A DNA stretch of 64,000 nucleotides, taken from positions 90,944-154,943 of the forward strand of contig NZ_LYPC01000009.1 in the NCBI RefSeq assembly GCF_001700435.1. The letters are read 5' to 3'. The notes below the pieces were generated by a model, which saw nothing but the letters and a program-made list of their open reading frames with translations, did not search any database and was not told the origin of the DNA. Every line of letters begins with the position of its first letter. Positions within the stretch are counted from its first letter, which is position 1. Of this stretch, positions 34,023 to 43,000 are shown in pieces. The translations under genes and the position numbers were made by a program. Origin of the DNA: Paenibacillus pectinilyticus (GTDB lineage Bacteria > Bacillota > Bacilli > Paenibacillales > NBRC-103111).

Positions 34023-35633
34023 ATGTACATATACGATATATTAGAGGTTAAAATCATAGATTTGTTGGACAACAAGCTGGTTGTTTCTACGGATTTAACG
34101 GGTCATAGAATTATTTGCTTTGCCCGAATGGGGGGCAATCTTCGTTTGGCAGGACATACGCTGTATGCGGATCAAGGATCTTGTATGCTTTTGGCCCCAG
34201 GTGACAAGGCGGAGATAGAGATTAGTGGCACAACAAATGTACCAGGTGCTGTATACATGATTCGCTTTCACGCCTATGGGATGGGGGAGCGGGAACCGTC
34301 AATTGATATTGGGCCTTATGTGCCCTATGAGACGAAGATTGATGTGATGCCATTGTCACGGCTTGTCGATTTGTTAGAACAGATTGCTCATAGAGCCAGC
34401 GAAAGTATGCGTCATGAATATGTGGAACGTTATAAGCAGCAGATACATCTGCAAGAACTTCTCGTACTACTTATGGAAAATGTCCAAACAACGCACGATT
34501 TCACCGATGACACAGCAGCTGTCCAACAAACGATCAGCTATCTCAATCACAACTATCGGGAAGAAATTACGGTTGAGCTGCTATCGCGAATGTCAGGGGT
34601 TGGCCGTTGGAAATACAGTGATTTGTTTCAGTCATTGATTGGCAAAAAACCGCTTGAATATTTGACCGAGGTTCGCATTAACAGGGCCAAGGAGCTTCTA
34701 CTCCAAACGGATGACCCTTTACGCGAAATAGCTCGCCGAGTCGGTTTTAAGGACGAATATTATTTTTCCCGCAAGTTTCGGCATGAGACGGGGATGACGC
34801 CCAAACAATATGTCCGCACAAAAAGTAACAAACTGGTAACCAATGATCGCAGTGTCAGCCCTTTTACAAGAGTTGTGGCAGTGGGGGCTGTACTTGGTGA
34901 CTTATTGGCTCTTGGCATCAAGCCGATTGGTGCGGATATGACGGTAATCGGCAAGAAAGTAGTCTATCGCGAGGAATTGAACAACATAGCAGATGTCGGC
35001 CTCTTAGGTGAACCAGGTAAGGTGAAAGCGTTAAATCCCGATCTCATCGTGTATAGTGGTTTCCGGCTCGATTGGATCGACAAGCTGTCCAATATAGCTC
35101 CAATTGTAGCGATTGATCGGTTCGAGCATACGTACGATCGGCTTCTGAAAGTAGCTGATTTATTCGGCAGGACCAACCAAGCACGAAATTGGGTGGAGAG
35201 CCATGAGCAGAGATCCACAGAGATATGGAAGATGCTGCAAGTACACCCTAATGACAAACGGAAGCAAGCTACCATTTTCGTCGTGAATGATGGTGTTGTC
35301 TATGCCATGGGAATGAGAGGTGTAGCGTTTACACTCTATCATCCATTGGCTTTCGAGCCTTCCGACAAAGCGAAGGATTTGATTGCTAGGAATATTCCGT
35401 TTTTCGCTATTGAACCTGAGATGATTATGGAATACGGGGCTGATCATTTATTTTTGCTCGTGGATGAGTATGAACGTTCCAAGCGTAAGGCGCAGAGTGT
35501 AATGAATCATCCGTATTGGCTATCGCTAGGGCAAGATCATGTTCATGTCCTAGATGCCAAATGGAATTTTGATGATCCGATTACGATGGATCGACTTCTC
35601 CCTTTATTGCCGCGTATGATCAGGCCGATGTAG
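34023..35633 (+). CDS. AraC-family regulator fused to a siderophore-binding-protein-like domain
   Basis: 536 residues from ATG 34023 (AAGGAGGGG upstream; an earlier in-frame ATG at 33996 has no ribosome binding site). N-terminal ~160 residues: cupin-like sensor region. Residues ~170-275: two AraC helix-turn-helices (VELLSRMSGVGRWKYSDLFQ, EIARRVGFKDEYYFSRKFR, ending GMTPKQYVR). Residues ~285-536: a periplasmic-binding-protein fold of the iron-siderophore type (VVAVGAVLGDLLALGIKPIG, LNPDLIVYSG) but with no export signal, so it works in the cytoplasm. Bacillus subtilis Btr has the same layout and activates transport when it binds bacillibactin. Divergent from the transporter operon across the Fur box, it is probably its metallophore-responsive activator. 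Confidence 0.85.
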   Translation: MYIYDILEVKIIDLLDNKLVVSTDLTGHRIICFARMGGNLRLAGHTLYADQGSCMLLAPGDKAEIEISGTTNVPGAVYMIRFHAYGMGEREPSIDIGPYVPYETKIDVMPLSRLVDLLEQIAHRASESMRHEYVERYKQQIHLQELLVLLMENVQTTHDFTDDTAAVQQTISYLNHNYREEITVELLSRMSGVGRWKYSDLFQSLIGKKPLEYLTEVRINRAKELLLQTDDPLREIARRVGFKDEYYFSRKFRHETGMTPKQYVRTKSNKLVTNDRSVSPFTRVVAVGAVLGDLLALGIKPIGADMTVIGKKVVYREELNNIADVGLLGEPGKVKALNPDLIVYSGFRLDWIDKLSNIAPIVAIDRFEHTYDRLLKVADLFGRTNQARNWVESHEQRSTEIWKMLQVHPNDKRKQATIFVVNDGVVYAMGMRGVAFTLYHPLAFEPSDKAKDLIARNIPFFAIEPEMIMEYGADHLFLLVDEYERSKRKAQSVMNHPYWLSLGQDHVHVLDAKWNFDDPITMDRLLPLLPRMIRPM

Positions 35634-35709
35634 CGGATTGGCTCTTTCTTTTTATACCAATCAGATTTATAGTAAATTTTACTAGCATAAGCCTTAAGGA
35701 GAAGAACCG

Positions 35710-36855
35710 ATGATTCGTGTAATGCTCATTGATGATGAAGAAGATGCGCTGGATTTGTTGGAAATTTTGCTCGAACATATTGGGGATATCAAGGTTGTCG
35801 GAAGGTATATGAATCCGCTTCAAGCGATTGAAGCTTTAGGCAATTCCACGGTAGATGCCGTGTTTCTGGATAACCAGATGCCGGGAATGAAGGGCACGGA
35901 GGCTGCTAGGAAAATAAGGAGCATGCTCCCGCGCATGCCGATCGTTTTCACAACGGCCTATGCGGAATACGCGGTTGAAGCGTTTGAAATTCAATCGACG
36001 GACTATCTGCTGAAGCCGTTTACGATAGACAGATTGCAGCATACAGTTACGCGCATTCAACAATCCTTATCCGAGTCGGTCATTCAGGCGCGCCAGAGCA
36101 CAAGCATCATCCCGACAGTTTATTGCCTAGGAGGCTTCCATATTGGATTGCCGGGTGACGAGAACAAGGTGCTAACATGGAAAACGAAGAAGGAAAAGGA
36201 GCTTTGCGCGTTTCTGATCCATTATGCAGGAAAGTCTGTGAATACGGCTTCGATCATTGAGGCGTTATGGCCGGGCTACGATTTGAATAAAGCGAAAACG
36301 TATTTATATACATGCCTGTCGTACTTAAGGAAAAGCTTGGCAGAACATCAGATTCCCATTCATATTCGTAAAGCGGATCAAGGGTTTGTCGCTGTATTGG
36401 ACGGGCTCACGGTTGATCTAAATGAATTTGAGCAGTTGCTAAGCAGCATATGGGCCGAAGCGGAGATGGATGAAAAAGCTTACGATAAAATGAACCAGAT
36501 GTATACTGGCGAATATTTGGAAGCTTGCGATTTCAGTTGGGCTAACGCCAGACAGTTGGAGATCAAAGCCACGTATGTTCGTGCGCTGCGTAAATGTTGC
36601 GGGTATTTTCAAAGTCAGGGTAATCGTACACTTGCGGTGGACAGCATGCAAAAACTATTGTCGCTTGCCCCTGACTCCGAGCTTGACGGACGTGAATTGA
36701 TCAGACTGCATCTAGAGATGGGCAATCGAAATGAGGCGTATCGTGCCTGCATGCATTTGGAACAAGCGGTGCGCTTTCAATTGGGAGCCGGGTTGGAGGA
36801 AGAGACATTACGGCTATTCCAACAAACGAAAGACATGATGGAGCAAGCTCGATGA
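35710..36855 (+). CDS. response regulator with receiver, SARP-like winged helix and BTAD domains
   Basis: 381 residues. Receiver domain ~1-120 with phospho-Asp54 (VFLDNQMPG) and YLLKPFTI. Residues ~135-230 look like a winged-helix DNA-binding domain (LTWKTKKEKELCAFLIHYAG, then KTYLYTCLSYLRKSL). Residues ~235-380 form a helical bacterial transcriptional activator (BTAD/TPR-like) domain (YDKMNQMYTGEYLEACDFSW, LEMGNRNEAYRACMHLEQAV). This receiver-BTAD type is typical of Paenibacillaceae. It overlaps the downstream hybrid kinase gene in an ATGA, making that its likely partner. Target genes are unknown; the giant surface protein follows next. Confidence 0.85.
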   Translation: MIRVMLIDDEEDALDLLEILLEHIGDIKVVGRYMNPLQAIEALGNSTVDAVFLDNQMPGMKGTEAARKIRSMLPRMPIVFTTAYAEYAVEAFEIQSTDYLLKPFTIDRLQHTVTRIQQSLSESVIQARQSTSIIPTVYCLGGFHIGLPGDENKVLTWKTKKEKELCAFLIHYAGKSVNTASIIEALWPGYDLNKAKTYLYTCLSYLRKSLAEHQIPIHIRKADQGFVAVLDGLTVDLNEFEQLLSSIWAEAEMDEKAYDKMNQMYTGEYLEACDFSWANARQLEIKATYVRALRKCCGYFQSQGNRTLAVDSMQKLLSLAPDSELDGRELIRLHLEMGNRNEAYRACMHLEQAVRFQLGAGLEEETLRLFQQTKDMMEQAR

Positions 36856-39800
36856 GAAAAAAAGTGGCGGCAGCGCTGATCACCCTATCTCTGTTGATTG
36901 CAACCTATGGGTCGTTGTTGGCCTACTTCACTTCGCACAAAAATCCTATGCCTGTAGCGGTAAAAGGGGCCTTGGACTTATCCGCTTGGAAATTTGAGGA
37001 CGACGGAGTCGTGCGGCTGGATGGGCAGTGGGAGCTTTATCCGGATCAACTGTTGACCAGTCAACCTTCTCAGTCTTCTGCTGTTGGAGGGGGATTAAAG
37101 CCTGAGATCCTTCAAGTTCCCGGAACATGGTCGAAAAAGATAGCTACGATTGGTATGGCGACGTATCGATTACAAGTCAAGATCGACGATGCAAGCGCGG
37201 TGTATGGCTTAAAAACAGCAGCTATCCTGATTTCCAATCGGCTGATCGTCAATGGCCAAATCGTTGGATCAAGCGGGAATCCAGCCGAGAAGCAGCAGTA
37301 CAAAGCGCTTAATAAACCGTATGTCAGCTACTTCACGTTGCAGCCGGGCTGGAATGATATTTTGGTTCAGGTGGCCAACTATGAATTTCATGTAGGCAGC
37401 GGGATCAGTGAATCGCTTCTCTTAGGGAAGGCTGAGCAAATTGCCCGGCTTCGTGATCGAGCGACGGCTCATGATTGGGTCGCGTTAACGGCATTCCTGA
37501 TTATGGGTTTATATTTTATCGGGTTATATTCGCAACGTAGAAACGATTTTTCACTTGCGGTATTTGGCTTCGTTTGCTTATGTATTGCTGCATTCACTAG
37601 CGTTAGCGGCGAAAGAGTACTATTCGATGCGGTCGGCTCGATTCCGTTCTGGCTTTATTTCCGGGTCCAGATGGTCGCGACAGTTGGCGTAGGTGTTGGA
37701 TTTTTCCTTTATGTATATACCGCTTTCCGGCCTTACTGCTTTCAATGGCTCACTCGAGGCGGCTTGGTCGCAGGTGGGGTGCTTGCCGTGCTGCATGTTG
37801 GCTTCGCCTCCCAGCTTACAACAGGTCCTTTACGTCAGTTGACTTCGTTCTACGTGACTTTCTCATTGCTGTATGCAACGTATGTATTCATATATACAGC
37901 TCTTCACAAAGTAGCGGGTAGCGGGTATTTAGCCGTGGCGGCAATGGCATTGAATGTACTCGTGCTGAACCAGAATATGAACGTGTACTTTGGCGTGCCG
38001 ATCTATTCGCTTGCGCCGGTTGAACCTTTTCTTGTTCTGCTGATGCTTGCTTTGCTGATGTCGCTCCGGTTCTCGAACGCTTTCCGTAAAATCGAAGAGC
38101 TGTCCGGGCAATTGCTGCAGGCGGACAAGGTGAAGGATGATTTTCTGGCTCGCACCTCGCATGAATTCAAAACACCGCTTCACGGCGTGATGAATATTTC
38201 CCGGTCCATGCTGGACGATGCCGTTCATCCGCCGACAGCCGACCAACGGGAAAAGCTTCAATTGATTACCGACATTACGAAAAAGCTTTCACAGCTCGTT
38301 TACGACATCTTGGACTTATCCAAGCTGAAGCTGGGTGAACTGAGAATCGTTCCAGCGCCGATTGATGTTCGTTCGATCGTGGAGGTTCAAGTGCGCTTCT
38401 ATTCCTATCTGTGCACAGAAAACCATATTCAACTGGTGAACCATGTGCCTGCGCAGCTGCCATCCGCTATGGCTGACGAAATACGCCTGAGCCAGGTTAT
38501 CGGGAATTTGTTGGACAATGCAATCAAGCATACGGCAAACGGAAGGATTGTCATTACCGGCAGAGAGCTTGGAGGCAGGCTCGAAATCGCGGTGCACGAC
38601 ACAGGCAAAGGTATCGAGCCCCAGGAGATTCCTTTCATTTTCGAACCGTTCAAATCACTTGAGGGAGATCAGCATCGGGGCTTTGGATTAGGGCTGCCGA
38701 TTGCGAAGCAACTGGTTGAACTGCAAGGGGGTACGCTGTCAGCTACTTCCACGCCTGGAGTCGGTTCGACCTTTACATTTACGCTTCCGATCGCCGTTGA
38801 GCGAAGTGAAGCAACATTGTCTATGTCCCATTCAAGTCCACAGGTCATACCTAAGGAAGCCGAATATTCTTTCGCAACGCCTTATCATGTGAATCAGAGC
38901 GGCAAACATACAGTGCTGATCGTTGACGATCAGTATGTGAACTTGAAAGTTTTATTGGATGCGCTTCAAGCCCTCGACTATCGCGTGATTGCGGTCAAGA
39001 ATGGGTATGAGGCACTGGAGCAGCTCGATCAAACGGGCAGAATTGATCTTGTTATTCTCGATTTGATGATGCCGGGCATGTCAGGCTATGAGGTGTGCCA
39101 AGAGATACGCAAACGATACTCGTTGCTGGAGATGCCCGTTCTGATGGTGACGGCGGCAATCCAGCCCCAGGATAAGGTGGCAGCACTTCAAGCGGGGGCG
39201 AACGATTACTTATCGAAACCATTCGATGTGGAAGAGCTTAAGGCACGAATCGGCAGCCTGCTCGCGATGAAGGAATCGCTTGGCCGAGCGATCCATATGG
39301 AAGTAGCGTTTTTGCAATCGCAGATCAAGCCTCATTTCTTATATAATGTACTGAACAGTATTGTGGCATCAAGTTATAAGGATGTTGAGCGAGCGAGGAA
39401 AATGATCGCCGATCTCGCTGATTACTTGCGCGGAAGCTTTCGGTTCAGCAATTCGGAGGAACGCATCGGGTTTGCAGAAGAATTTAGCCTCATTCGAACG
39501 TATGTCGAGATTGAGCGAGCCCGATTCAAAGATCGTATTCGCTTCGAATACGATATCGAAGAAGCTGCCTATCGCTTGCGTATGCCGCCGCTTCTGTTAC
39601 AGCCGCTTGTCGAAAATGCAATCCGCCATGGCATTGGTGATCGCATTGAAGGTGGCACAGTGACATTAACAGTGGAAGAATCGGATGGGAAATGGCGATT
39701 TGTCGTAGCCGACGATGGTATTGGGATAGCCCCTGAACGCTTGAAAACGCTGCTTGAACGGGCCGATGCGGGCGAGCCACAGGGGGTCGGTTTGCGGAAT

Positions 39801-39905
39801 ATTAACAAGCGGTTGAAATACGAATACGGAATTTCGCTGGAGCTGGAAAGCGAGCTAGGATGTGGTACGAGAGTGACCATATGCATCCCTGTTTCTGCGG
39901 TTTAA
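36852..39905 (+). CDS. hybrid sensor kinase with two different kinase modules
   Basis: 1017 residues. N-terminal membrane anchor, an extracellular beta-sandwich of the 7TMR-DISM type (~45-195; VRLDGQWELYPDQLL, VPGTWSK, NDILVQVANYEF), seven membrane helices (~200-410), then HisKA with His437 (RTSHEFKTPL), HATPase_c (NLLDNAIKH, GLGLPIAKQL), a receiver with Asp737 (VILDLMMPGMSG), and a second kinase core of the LytS/His_kinase type with His828 (QSQIKPHFLYNVLNSI) and its own ATPase domain (LLQPLVENAIRHGIG). It can thus phosphorylate through two unlike histidines with a receiver between. It overlaps the response regulator by 4 bases. Ligand unknown, perhaps a carbohydrate. Confidence 0.88.
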   Translation: MRKKVAAALITLSLLIATYGSLLAYFTSHKNPMPVAVKGALDLSAWKFEDDGVVRLDGQWELYPDQLLTSQPSQSSAVGGGLKPEILQVPGTWSKKIATIGMATYRLQVKIDDASAVYGLKTAAILISNRLIVNGQIVGSSGNPAEKQQYKALNKPYVSYFTLQPGWNDILVQVANYEFHVGSGISESLLLGKAEQIARLRDRATAHDWVALTAFLIMGLYFIGLYSQRRNDFSLAVFGFVCLCIAAFTSVSGERVLFDAVGSIPFWLYFRVQMVATVGVGVGFFLYVYTAFRPYCFQWLTRGGLVAGGVLAVLHVGFASQLTTGPLRQLTSFYVTFSLLYATYVFIYTALHKVAGSGYLAVAAMALNVLVLNQNMNVYFGVPIYSLAPVEPFLVLLMLALLMSLRFSNAFRKIEELSGQLLQADKVKDDFLARTSHEFKTPLHGVMNISRSMLDDAVHPPTADQREKLQLITDITKKLSQLVYDILDLSKLKLGELRIVPAPIDVRSIVEVQVRFYSYLCTENHIQLVNHVPAQLPSAMADEIRLSQVIGNLLDNAIKHTANGRIVITGRELGGRLEIAVHDTGKGIEPQEIPFIFEPFKSLEGDQHRGFGLGLPIAKQLVELQGGTLSATSTPGVGSTFTFTLPIAVERSEATLSMSHSSPQVIPKEAEYSFATPYHVNQSGKHTVLIVDDQYVNLKVLLDALQALDYRVIAVKNGYEALEQLDQTGRIDLVILDLMMPGMSGYEVCQEIRKRYSLLEMPVLMVTAAIQPQDKVAALQAGANDYLSKPFDVEELKARIGSLLAMKESLGRAIHMEVAFLQSQIKPHFLYNVLNSIVASSYKDVERARKMIADLADYLRGSFRFSNSEERIGFAEEFSLIRTYVEIERARFKDRIRFEYDIEEAAYRLRMPPLLLQPLVENAIRHGIGDRIEGGTVTLTVEESDGKWRFVVADDGIGIAPERLKTLLERADAGEPQGVGLRNINKRLKYEYGISLELESELGCGTRVTICIPVSAV

Positions 39906-39930
39906 CTGCACGAGTCTGATAGACCTAATA

Positions 39931-39966
39931 GGTTCTCATCGATTTAAGATGGGGGCCTGTTTTATT
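39931..39966 (+). terminator. terminator after the hybrid kinase gene
   Basis: Ten-pair stem GGTTCTCATC (39931-39940) / GATGGGGGCC (39948-39957), three G-U pairs, followed by TGTTTTATTTT. Confidence 0.65.
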
Positions 39967-40075
39967 TTGGGGAAAATTGTCGGTTTTTAAGGTTTCTTTA
40001 AGGTGCCGTCAGATATGCTGAACTCAAATTGGCGTGACTAAAGGAAGAACGACGATCAGGAGAGGAAGATGCACA

Positions 40076-43000
40076 TTGATCCCGAAAATAAAGCTAGGCA
40101 TACATAGTGGGAAGCGGAGAATCCGCAAAAGCATACACGGTTTACTTGCCATTATGCTGATGATTCCTCTGATATTCAGTGGAGGTGGGGCGATTAGCGC
40201 AGCGTCCGGCTGGTCGATGATCGACGGAGGCGGAGTCAACGGCCTTAACGTAAATGCAGCCAATCGGGCGGAATACCCTGCCACGGCCGTGTGGAACGGT
40301 GAAGTTTATGTCGCCTGGCAAGAAAAAGTAAGCGCAACCAGCAAACAAATCAGAGTTAAGAAATATAATGGAACGGGCTGGACGAGCGTCGATGGTCCGA
40401 ACGGATTAAATATGGACCCGGCCAAAGAAGGAACAAGGCCGACTTTGGTCGTATCTAACGGTACTTTATATCTCGCATGGGTCGAATCGGTTACATCGTC
40501 CTATGGTCAAATTCGGGTCAAGAAGTATAACGGCACAAGTTGGACAAGCGCCGAAGGCAGCACGACTGGACTTAACGTCGATGCGACAAAGGACGCTACC
40601 TTTCCTGCTTTGGTTGATTACAATAACGCGCTGTATGCGTCGTGGGCAGAACAGGGTAAAATTTTCGTGAAGAGATATAACGGCACGGAGTGGACAAGTG
40701 TCGACGGAGGTACGAATGGCATCAATGTGGATCCAGCAAAAGGCGCTAGTTTTCCTGCCTTGGCCGTATTGGGAAATGATGTAATCGCTGTTTGGACCGA
40801 ACTTTCCGGGTCTATTTTTCAGCTCCGGGCCAAAAAGTATGATGGCACAAGCTGGACGACGATCGACGGCGGAACGACTGGATTGAATATAGCGACGGGG
40901 AAAAGCGCATACTACCCGACTTTATCCACAGTCGAGGGCGTCTTGTACCTAGCTTGGCATGAACCGGCCACTTCGACGACAGACGACCAAATTCGAGTGA
41001 AGAAATATGACGGTAACGCTTGGTCAAGTGTTGACGGTGGTGGGACGTATGGACTCAACGTGAGTTACGCATATCGAGCTAATTATGTGAAACTAGCAGC
41101 TGCTAACCATAATTTGTATGCGGTGTGGTCAGAAAATACCGGATTGTTAGGAACGGGATCAATCCCCGTATTTAAAATTCGCGCGAAGAAGTATAACGGA
41201 ACGGCTTGGACGAGCGCCGAAGTCGGCTTAAATGGTTTTATTGTGGATAATACGAGAGCTGCTTTTTATCCTGCTATAACCTCACTGAACAATGGTTTAT
41301 TCGTAGCGTGGCAGGAACAAAACAGTAGTACAGACCAAGTTCGGGTGGCTAACTTACCGGCTCCGGCTGTAAATAGCGTTACCGTCACTCCAGGCACGGC
41401 AACTATCGCGCAAGGAGGAAGTAAGAATCTCACGGTTGCGGTAGATGCGGTGGGAGAAGCAGCGGCGACGGTCACATGGACAAGCAGTGACGTCACTAAC
41501 AAGGTGAGTGTAGATAGCGCGGGTAACGTAACCGTCGCGGCAGACGCCACGCCTGGTAATTATACAATCACAGCCACCTCGACGGAAAATAACAGCAAAC
41601 TAGGAACAGCGACGGTTACCGTCATACTTCCTGCCGTTAATAGCGTGGTCGTCAGTCCGATAAGAGCTACCATCGTACAGGGTGGAAGTAGGCAGTTCTC
41701 TGCAGTGGTAGACGCGGTGGGAGGATCACCAACGACAGTCACGTGGACAAGCAGTGACGTTGCTAATAAGGTTACGGTGAGCAACACGGGTAACGTAACC
41801 GTCGCAACAGATGCCGCGCCGGGAAGTTATACGATTACGGCAACATCGACGGTGGATAACAGTAAAAAAGGCACAACTACGGTCACCGTCTCGGCAGCGC
41901 CAGCCATCAACAGCGTAACCGTCACTCCAGGCACGGCAAGCGTTGCGCAAGGAGGAAGCAAGCAACTCGCAGCTTTGGTAGATACGGCTGGTGGAGCGCT
42001 GACGACGGTCACATGGACAAGCAGTGACGCTAAGGTGACGGTGGATACTACGGGGAAAGTAACCGTTGCGACAGATGCCGCGCTTGGCGATTATACGATT
42101 ACGGCAACCTCGACGGTGAATACCAGCAAAAAAGGGACAGCGACAATTACCGTCACGCCAGCCCCAGCCATCAACAGTGTAAGCGTGAGCCCGAGCACCG
42201 CAAGCGTGGTGCAAGGAGGAAGCGAGCAACTCTCCGCTACGGTAGATGCAGTGGGAGGAGCGGCGACGACGGTCAACTGGACAAGCAGCAACGCTAAGGT
42301 GACGGTTGATAGCACGGGTAACGTAACCGTTGCAGCAGACGCTACACCTGGGGATTATACGATCACGGCAACCTCGACGGTGAATACTAGTAAAAAAGGA
42401 ACAGCGACGATAACCGTCACGGCTATGCCGCCAGCAGTCAACGGCGTAACTGTGAGCCCGACTACCGCAAGCCTGGTGCAAGGAGGAAGCAAGCAGCTCA
42501 CAGCAACGGTAGCTGTGGTTGGCGGAGCGGCGACGACGGTCACGTGGACAAGCAGCGACGCAGACAGTAAGGTGGCGGTGGACAGTACGGGTAATGTAAC
42601 CGTCGCAGCTGATACCACACCGGGGGATTACACGATCACGGCAACCTCGACGGTGAATAGCGGCAAAAAAGGAACGGCAACAATTACCGTCACGGCAGCG
42701 CCGGCCATCAATAGCGTAAGCGTGAGCCCGACTACGGCAAGCGTGGTGCAAGGAGGAAGCAAGCAACTCACGGCTTCAGTAGATGCGGTGGGAGGAGCGG
42801 CAACGACGGTCACGTGGACGAGCAGTGATACCGGAAACAAGGTGACGGTGGACACTACGGGGATCGTTACCGTTGCGGCTGACACCACGCCGGGCGATTA
42901 TACGATCACAGCGACCTCGACGGTAAATAGCGGCAAAAAAGGAACAGCGACAATTACGGTCACCCCAGCGCCAGCTATCACCAGCGTAAACGTCAATCCG

